DNA of 10,358 nt, taken from NCBI GenBank assembly GCA_937952345.1, contig CALFYN010000438.1, forward strand, positions 1 to 10,358, written 5' to 3'. Positions within the stretch are counted from its first letter, which is position 1, and every line of letters begins with the position of its first letter. Made by a program: the position numbers and the translations under genes. The notes under the pieces are model-generated. The model searched no databases and was not told the DNA's origin. It worked only from the letters and a program-made list of their open reading frames with translations. Shown piece after piece: positions 7,090-10,358 of this stretch. The stretch is from an uncultured Acidobacteriota bacterium (GTDB lineage: Bacteria > Acidobacteriota > Terriglobia > Bryobacterales > Bryobacteraceae).

Positions 7090-8064
7090 CTATTCCTCCA
7101 AATCCGGTTCCGAAGGATCCGGTGGCACAAAAATGGTGCGCAATCCCGATTCCTGCACTTCCACCAGCCACAACGGTCCGTTCGATACTTCGTTCAGGCG
7201 GAAGACATTCGACCCCGTCATCCGCGTCAGCAGTTTCGGCGCGCATGGACACTGGGCATCGCGCGTCGATCCTTCCTCCAGATTCACTTCCAACACGCTC
7301 TGCACGCTGCTATCCACCACCAGAATCCGCCGCCGGTCCAGAGCCGCGACAGCCCCGGCTTCCGTGATTTCCGCGATCCGTTCCAGTGGCCCATCCGCGC
7401 TGACTTCGCGCGAAAGAAATACTCCGTCATCGGCGGCCACCAGCGCATCCCGGCTTTCCTCCAAGAACGATACTGCTCTCACCGGCTCTTCCTTCGTCAT
7501 CATCCAGCGGTTGCCGGACATGTCGAAGATCTGCATCCTGCGCTCTTCGCCAAACGTGGCCAGCACCATGTCGCAACTGTCGTTCACTGCAAGCGCCAGA
7601 GGCAGGCCTTCGTTACTGAGATCGATCTCCGCTTTAACCTCCGGAGTCTCCGCAAGTCCCGCGATCGCCACCATCTTCGGCGGGTCTTTGTACACCAATA
7701 CGGCAGATACCCCCATCGGACTCAGCACCACACGCTCGGCTCCAGCCGCCACATCCGCCAGGCGCACGGCTTCCGGTGTCACCGGCTTCAAGTCCACCAA
7801 CGCCGCTTCCTTTTCATCACCCAGCAGAACGAACGCGCTTTCCCGCTTTCCGGAAATTGCGGCAAACTTCACCGGAGCGCCTAAATCAACGCCCGGCCCC
7901 AGCACCGACGATCCCGCGATACCGAGTATCCCGCGAATGGATTCTTTGCGAGCATCCCACACCCAGCCAAGCATCGGGCCACGGATGGGATCCTGGGCGC
8001 ACAACGGCAAAACCAGAATGCCGGAAAGGACGCTAAGGAGGAGAGTGCTTTGACGAGTCCTCAA
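7090..8064 (-). CDS. Exported protein of unknown function, beta-propeller-like
   Basis: With the TTG start at 8064 the product is 324 aa and has a textbook signal peptide (MRTRQSTLLLSVLSGILVLPLCA, 1-23, then Gln24). The mature part is made of short beta-strand-like segments that alternate hydrophobic runs with D/G turns, such as AFVLLGDEKEAALVDL, AVLVYKDPPKMVAIAG and ILVVDSSVQSVLEVNL. This is the look of a WD40/YVTN-type propeller, but no exact repeat motif is conserved enough to name the family. A CPC motif occurs near the end. An alternative GTG at 8103 overlaps the upstream TAG stop (TAGTG) and would add 13 residues; AGGA lies 9 nt before the TTG, while nothing suitable precedes the GTG. 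It ends 5 nt before the Ig-repeat gene, so the two are probably co-translated and may act together at the cell surface. Confidence 0.75.
   Translation of the reverse strand: MRTRQSTLLLSVLSGILVLPLCAQDPIRGPMLGWVWDARKESIRGILGIAGSSVLGPGVDLGAPVKFAAISGKRESAFVLLGDEKEAALVDLKPVTPEAVRLADVAAGAERVVLSPMGVSAVLVYKDPPKMVAIAGLAETPEVKAEIDLSNEGLPLALAVNDSCDMVLATFGEERRMQIFDMSGNRWMMTKEEPVRAVSFLEESRDALVAADDGVFLSREVSADGPLERIAEITEAGAVAALDRRRILVVDSSVQSVLEVNLEEGSTRDAQCPCAPKLLTRMTGSNVFRLNEVSNGPLWLVEVQESGLRTIFVPPDPSEPDLEE
7094..7099 (-). promoter_or_regulatory. Ribosome-binding site GGAGGA supporting a TTG start at 7084
   Basis: GGAGGA on the minus strand lies 9 nt before the TTG at 7084 and straddles the last codons of the upstream gene, whose TAG is at 7092-7090. 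It is the best Shine-Dalgarno sequence in the window and decides the start of the Ig-repeat gene. Confidence 0.75.
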
Positions 8065-8073
8065 GGGTATTTG

Positions 8074-8077
8074 TCCT
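8074..8077 (-). promoter_or_regulatory. Ribosome-binding site AGGA for the TTG start at 8064
   Basis: AGGA (within CAGGACA) lies 9 nt before the TTG at 8064 on the minus strand; a second purine-rich GGAGAG is slightly further upstream (8080-8085). It is weaker than the site at 7094-7099, but it favours TTG over the GTG at 8103. Confidence 0.45.
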
Positions 8078-8102
8078 GTCTCTCCAGTATAGGTGGCTTG
8101 CA

Positions 8103-9293
8103 CTAATCGATGGCTGCGCTTACCGCTAGTTGGGTGAATGCGAGTCGCTCCTCGCTACCGCCCTCGCGGTGGATCATAAAGATCCCCACCATGTCACGCA
8201 CCGGATCCAGGAAACAAAAAGTCCCATATCTTCCGCCATGTCCATAAGTCCCCCGCGACAGCAATGACAACTCTCCGGCGGTATCCTTCACCACATACCA
8301 ACCCAGCCCCCAGCCATTGCCCGGTCCATTCGTGCGCAAATCACCCGTGTGCACCGTGGTCATCACCTGCACCGAGGCCTTCGACAGCAGTCTCTTGCCA
8401 CGGTACTCGCCGCCGTTCAGCATCATCTGGTAGAACGCGAACAGATCTTCCGCCGTCGAATAAATCCCACCCTCCGGCAGCGGATACTTCGCCCCTTCGC
8501 GAAACTTCATCCTCCCCTCGCCCAGCGGATCCGCCGTATATTTCAACGGCTTCCCGTCTTTCAGGATGTAGGCCGTCGGCATCCTGTGAAATTTCTCTTT
8601 CGGTGGATAAATGTAGGTGTCCTGCATCCCCAGTGGCTCGAAAATGCGCGCGTGCAGGAATTTCTCAAACGGCATTCCGCCTAGCACCTCAACGATGCGA
8701 GCTACCGTCGCAATCCCCATATTGCTGTACTGCCACTTCGTCCCTGGCTCAAACTCCAGCGGATGTTGCGACACGATGTGCACCACCTCCGCCAGGCTCT
8801 TGTGCAACGCCCCGTGCAACTCCCCGATCGCGGGCGGCGGATTCAGCATCATTCCGCTGGTGTGCGTCATCAGATCGCGCACCGTGACGGGCCGCGCAGG
8901 CTTTCCCTTGCCCTTGACCTGTATCCCGCGAAACTCCGGCAGGTGCTTCTCCACGGCATCCGTCAGCGCGAGTTTCCCTTCCTCCATCAGCATCATCAGC
9001 GCCACACACACCACGGGCTTCGTCATCGAATGGATCTGAAAGATGTTGTCCGTGCGCATCGGCTGACGCGTTTCGATGTCCGTGTAGCCCACGGCATCCA
9101 ACGCCGCCACTTGCCCATGGCGCGCCACCAGCGTCACCATCCCCGCGGCTGTGCCCCGGTCGACAAACTCCTTCATCCGCACCGGGATCTTCGCCAGCCG
9201 CGCCGCATCCAGTCCTGTCTTTGCAGCATCCTTGACAACAGGAGGCGCCGCACTCAAAGTCCCAGCCAGTATCAGGCCAACCCAAAAACGCAT
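8103..9293 (-). CDS. Exported serine hydrolase of the beta-lactamase (class C)/family VIII esterase type
   Basis: This 396-aa protein has a signal peptide (MRFWVGLILAGTLSAA, 1-16) and the serine beta-lactamase fold signatures: SMTK at 89-92 (nucleophile S89, base K92), YSN at 189-191, and HGG at 352-354 in place of KTG. Supporting family text includes LMTHTSG at 141-147, FEPGTKWQYSN at 181-191 and GGIYSTAEDL at 275-284. The HGG box is common in family VIII carboxylesterases and other penicillin-binding-protein-like hydrolases, so an esterase or peptidase role is as likely as beta-lactam hydrolysis. The ATG at 9293 gives the leader directly; no Shine-Dalgarno sequence precedes it, but a -10-like hexamer ends 9 nt upstream. 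It is the first gene of the six-gene run, and its TAG at 8105-8103 touches the next reading frame. Confidence 0.93.
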   Translation of the reverse strand: MRFWVGLILAGTLSAAPPVVKDAAKTGLDAARLAKIPVRMKEFVDRGTAAGMVTLVARHGQVAALDAVGYTDIETRQPMRTDNIFQIHSMTKPVVCVALMMLMEEGKLALTDAVEKHLPEFRGIQVKGKGKPARPVTVRDLMTHTSGMMLNPPPAIGELHGALHKSLAEVVHIVSQHPLEFEPGTKWQYSNMGIATVARIVEVLGGMPFEKFLHARIFEPLGMQDTYIYPPKEKFHRMPTAYILKDGKPLKYTADPLGEGRMKFREGAKYPLPEGGIYSTAEDLFAFYQMMLNGGEYRGKRLLSKASVQVMTTVHTGDLRTNGPGNGWGLGWYVVKDTAGELSLLSRGTYGHGGRYGTFCFLDPVRDMVGIFMIHREGGSEERLAFTQLAVSAAID

Positions 9294-9302
9294 AGTGGGA
9301 CG

Positions 9303-9308
9303 ATTGTA
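9303..9308 (-). promoter_or_regulatory. Possible -10 element (TACAAT) for the six-gene run
   Basis: TACAAT on the minus strand ends 9 nt before the ATG at 9293. The region 17 nt upstream (GCTGGT) is a poor -35. With this spacing transcription would begin within a few bases of the ATG, which fits the absence of a ribosome-binding site there. Confidence 0.35.
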
Positions 9309-9331
9309 TAAGATTTCCTTCGATCACCAGC

Positions 9332-9349
9332 GAGCCGCTAGGCGGGCTC
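9332..9349. repeat. Small imperfect inverted repeat between the DUF6968-like and serine hydrolase genes
   Basis: GAGCCGC and GCGGGCTC form a 7-bp stem with one bulged base and a TAG loop. On the minus strand no T-run follows, so a classical rho-independent terminator is not supported. It may be a weak transcript hairpin or chance. Confidence 0.35.
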
Positions 9350-9365
9350 AGCCTGCTTCAGCACG

Positions 9366-9683
9366 TCAGTCCTCTGAAAAACCGAGATCGTCCCCCATCT
9401 CATCGAGGAAAAAGCCCGGTCCGTAATCCGCCCGGTGTGCATGAAGGTCAGCCCCCAGCATCTTGAGTGCGAGTTCCAACGCTTGGAGCGCATCCACACC
9501 GAACGCCCATTTGATCCTCGTCCTCGCAAGTCCCGTAATCTCAAATGGGCAAATGTAATCGAGTCCGTCGGGACTTTCCCGAGGCGCGCCCAGGCGCACC
9601 AGCACAGGAGTGGCTAAACCATCATCGCCGGTGAGGGTGTACTGCCGCTCCGCAATCACCGGTTCGACGCTGTACACTTCCAT
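9366..9683 (-). CDS. Small DUF6968-like protein of unknown function
   Basis: The product is 105 aa, has no signal peptide or membrane segment, and is acidic at the C-terminus. Two blocks look conserved: YICPFEITGL at 43-52 and GVDALQALELALKMLGADL at 62-80, the second an amphipathic helix. From memory this pair of motifs matches the small-protein family DUF6968; I cannot verify it here. The ATG at 9683 follows the upstream stop by 3 nt, and GGTGA, which includes that stop codon, can serve as its ribosome-binding site, so the two genes are probably translationally coupled. No function is known to me. Confidence 0.8.
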   Translation of the reverse strand: MEVYSVEPVIAERQYTLTGDDGLATPVLVRLGAPRESPDGLDYICPFEITGLARTRIKWAFGVDALQALELALKMLGADLHAHRADYGPGFFLDEMGDDLGFSED

Positions 9684-9686
9684 GTT

Positions 9687-10358
9687 TCACCGGCACACCG
9701 GCTGCTTATCGTCCACCAACCAGCGCTTCCCATTCAGCATTGTCTTGCCCGCATCATCTGCAAGCGTCCACGTGCTCGATCCCCCTCCCGCCGCGGTCAA
9801 CTCCAGCGCCGCATAGCTTGCCTGCGACACGATTTTCCACCGCCCCACCGTCACATTCGGGTCTCCGCCAAGCGTTGCCGTTGCCCCTGGCACATTGATC
9901 GCCCCATTGAAGGAACCCCGGTACAGGTACGTACCGTCAGCGCAGAGATTCAGTTGGTTGTGCTCGTTGTATCCCGAAAACCCACCCGTGCCCCCACTCG
10001 AATAGCGGCTGAAATAGTGCAGCAACTTCCCACGTAACCGCTTGTCCCATCCACCCACTGCAGAAGATGCGTCCACCTTCACAAACCGCATACTCCGCGC
10101 CACCGCATCGGCTAGCGCGGCATGCTCGGCCGAATACACCGCCGATCCGGCGCCCGAAATCACCAGCGCCCCACCGCCATACGGCGACAGCATCGCCAGC
10201 GCCCGCGCCTTCGCCGGTTGCTTTTCAATCGTCCCCGCCAGATCCACACCTACCGTCGATGCATTCAACATCTGTGGCGGCCCCACCGGACGCAAATCGG
10301 TCGAGCCCCCATCCTGCAACCCCTCCGCGGCCTGCTGCTTCAGCTTGTTGATATCGCG
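9687..10358 (-). CDS. C-terminal part of a protein of unknown function with a beta-rich terminal domain, 5' end outside the window
   Basis: The frame is open from the window edge (first codon 10358-10356) to TGA at 9689-9687, giving 223 visible residues; an internal TTG at 10319 is not a convincing start because the frame continues upstream. The first 13 visible residues (RDINKLKQQAAEG) look helical. A central stretch with ALAMLSPYGGGALVISGAG and ALADAVARSMRFVKVDA may be the end of an alpha/beta domain. From about residue 104 comes a compact beta-rich domain with LRGKLLHYFS, YNEHNQLNLCADGTYLYRG, a GRWKIV strand, and the end motif MLNGKRWLV. I recall similar C-terminal domains in other bacterial proteins but cannot name the family. 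It is followed after 3 nt by the DUF6968-like gene. Confidence 0.8.
   Translation of the reverse strand, partial: RDINKLKQQAAEGLQDGGSTDLRPVGPPQMLNASTVGVDLAGTIEKQPAKARALAMLSPYGGGALVISGAGSAVYSAEHAALADAVARSMRFVKVDASSAVGGWDKRLRGKLLHYFSRYSSGGTGGFSGYNEHNQLNLCADGTYLYRGSFNGAINVPGATATLGGDPNVTVGRWKIVSQASYAALELTAAGGGSSTWTLADDAGKTMLNGKRWLVDDKQPVCR

Larger units (their letters stand above)
1..9293 (-). other. Probable six-gene operon for an extracytoplasmic redox and surface system
   Basis: Six genes follow each other on one strand. From the 5' end: 38 nt between stop and the preferred TTG (or a TAGTG overlap with the GTG), 5 nt, TAATG overlap, ATGA overlap, 21 nt. No terminator is visible between them. 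All six products have an export signal, five Sec-like and one twin-arginine-like. Co-transcription is inferred from spacing; internal starts cannot be excluded. Confidence 0.7.

Noticed and set aside
7085..7252. Upstream ATG extension of the Ig-repeat gene.
   Set aside because: The extra 56 residues overlap the end of the propeller gene and show no leader, while the TTG at 7084 has GGAGGA at 9 nt and an immediate signal peptide.
6881..8053. A 390-codon open frame on the plus strand opposite the propeller and Ig-repeat gene starts.
   Set aside because: Composition is Ser/Arg/Pro-rich and without domain features; the opposite strand has signal peptides, ribosome-binding sites and domain homology.
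9332..9349. Inverted repeat considered as a rho-independent terminator.
   Set aside because: The stem is short with a bulge, and no T-run follows on the minus strand.

Overview
The window is a dense, roughly 58-60% GC bacterial segment in which every supported gene lies on the minus strand, so the genes read from right to left. The style points to an Acidobacteriota soil bacterium of the Solibacter/Bryobacter type: short signal peptides ending in Ala-Gln, a long putative-Ig repeat protein next to a propeller protein, a PQQ dehydrogenase paired with a Pirellula/Verrucomicrobium-type cytochrome, and a twin-arginine enolase-superfamily protein. This assignment is an inference from protein style, not from a marker gene.

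Layout in order of transcription. (1) 10358-9687 is the C-terminal part of a protein of unknown function that ends in a beta-rich domain; its start lies outside the window. (2) 9683-9366 is a 105-aa DUF6968-like small protein placed 3 nt behind it. (3) A 72-nt gap (9365-9294) holds a small inverted repeat and a -10-like hexamer. (4) 9293-8103 is an exported beta-lactamase/esterase-family serine hydrolase. (5) 8064-7090 is an exported protein that looks like a propeller. (6) 7084-3467 is a 1205-aa exported protein with an IPT/TIG-like N-terminus, ten tandem putative-Ig (He_PIG) repeats and a two-part C-terminal module. (7) 3467-2691 is an exported di-heme cytochrome c. (8) 2694-1156 is an exported PQQ-dependent dehydrogenase with a lanthanide-type Asp-x-Asp active site. 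(9) 1134-1 is a mandelate racemase/muconate lactonizing enzyme-family protein with a twin-arginine-like leader, cut by the left edge.

Genes 4 to 9 are packed head to tail. From gene 5 on the junctions are 5 nt, a TAATG overlap, an ATGA overlap and 21 nt, which strongly suggests one polycistronic unit. All six products carry export signals, so the operon appears to build an extracytoplasmic system. The cytochrome and the PQQ dehydrogenase form an obvious redox pair. The enolase-superfamily enzyme is a plausible next catalytic step, for example dehydration of a sugar acid made by the dehydrogenase. The Ig-repeat and propeller proteins would be surface or binding components.

Two start codons are reassigned to TTG (7084 and 8064) and two ATG starts (2694, 3467) are moved inward, based on ribosome-binding sites, junction geometry and signal peptides. 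No tRNA, rRNA, CRISPR array, insertion sequence or phage gene was seen, and no stretch above 300 nt lacks a gene.
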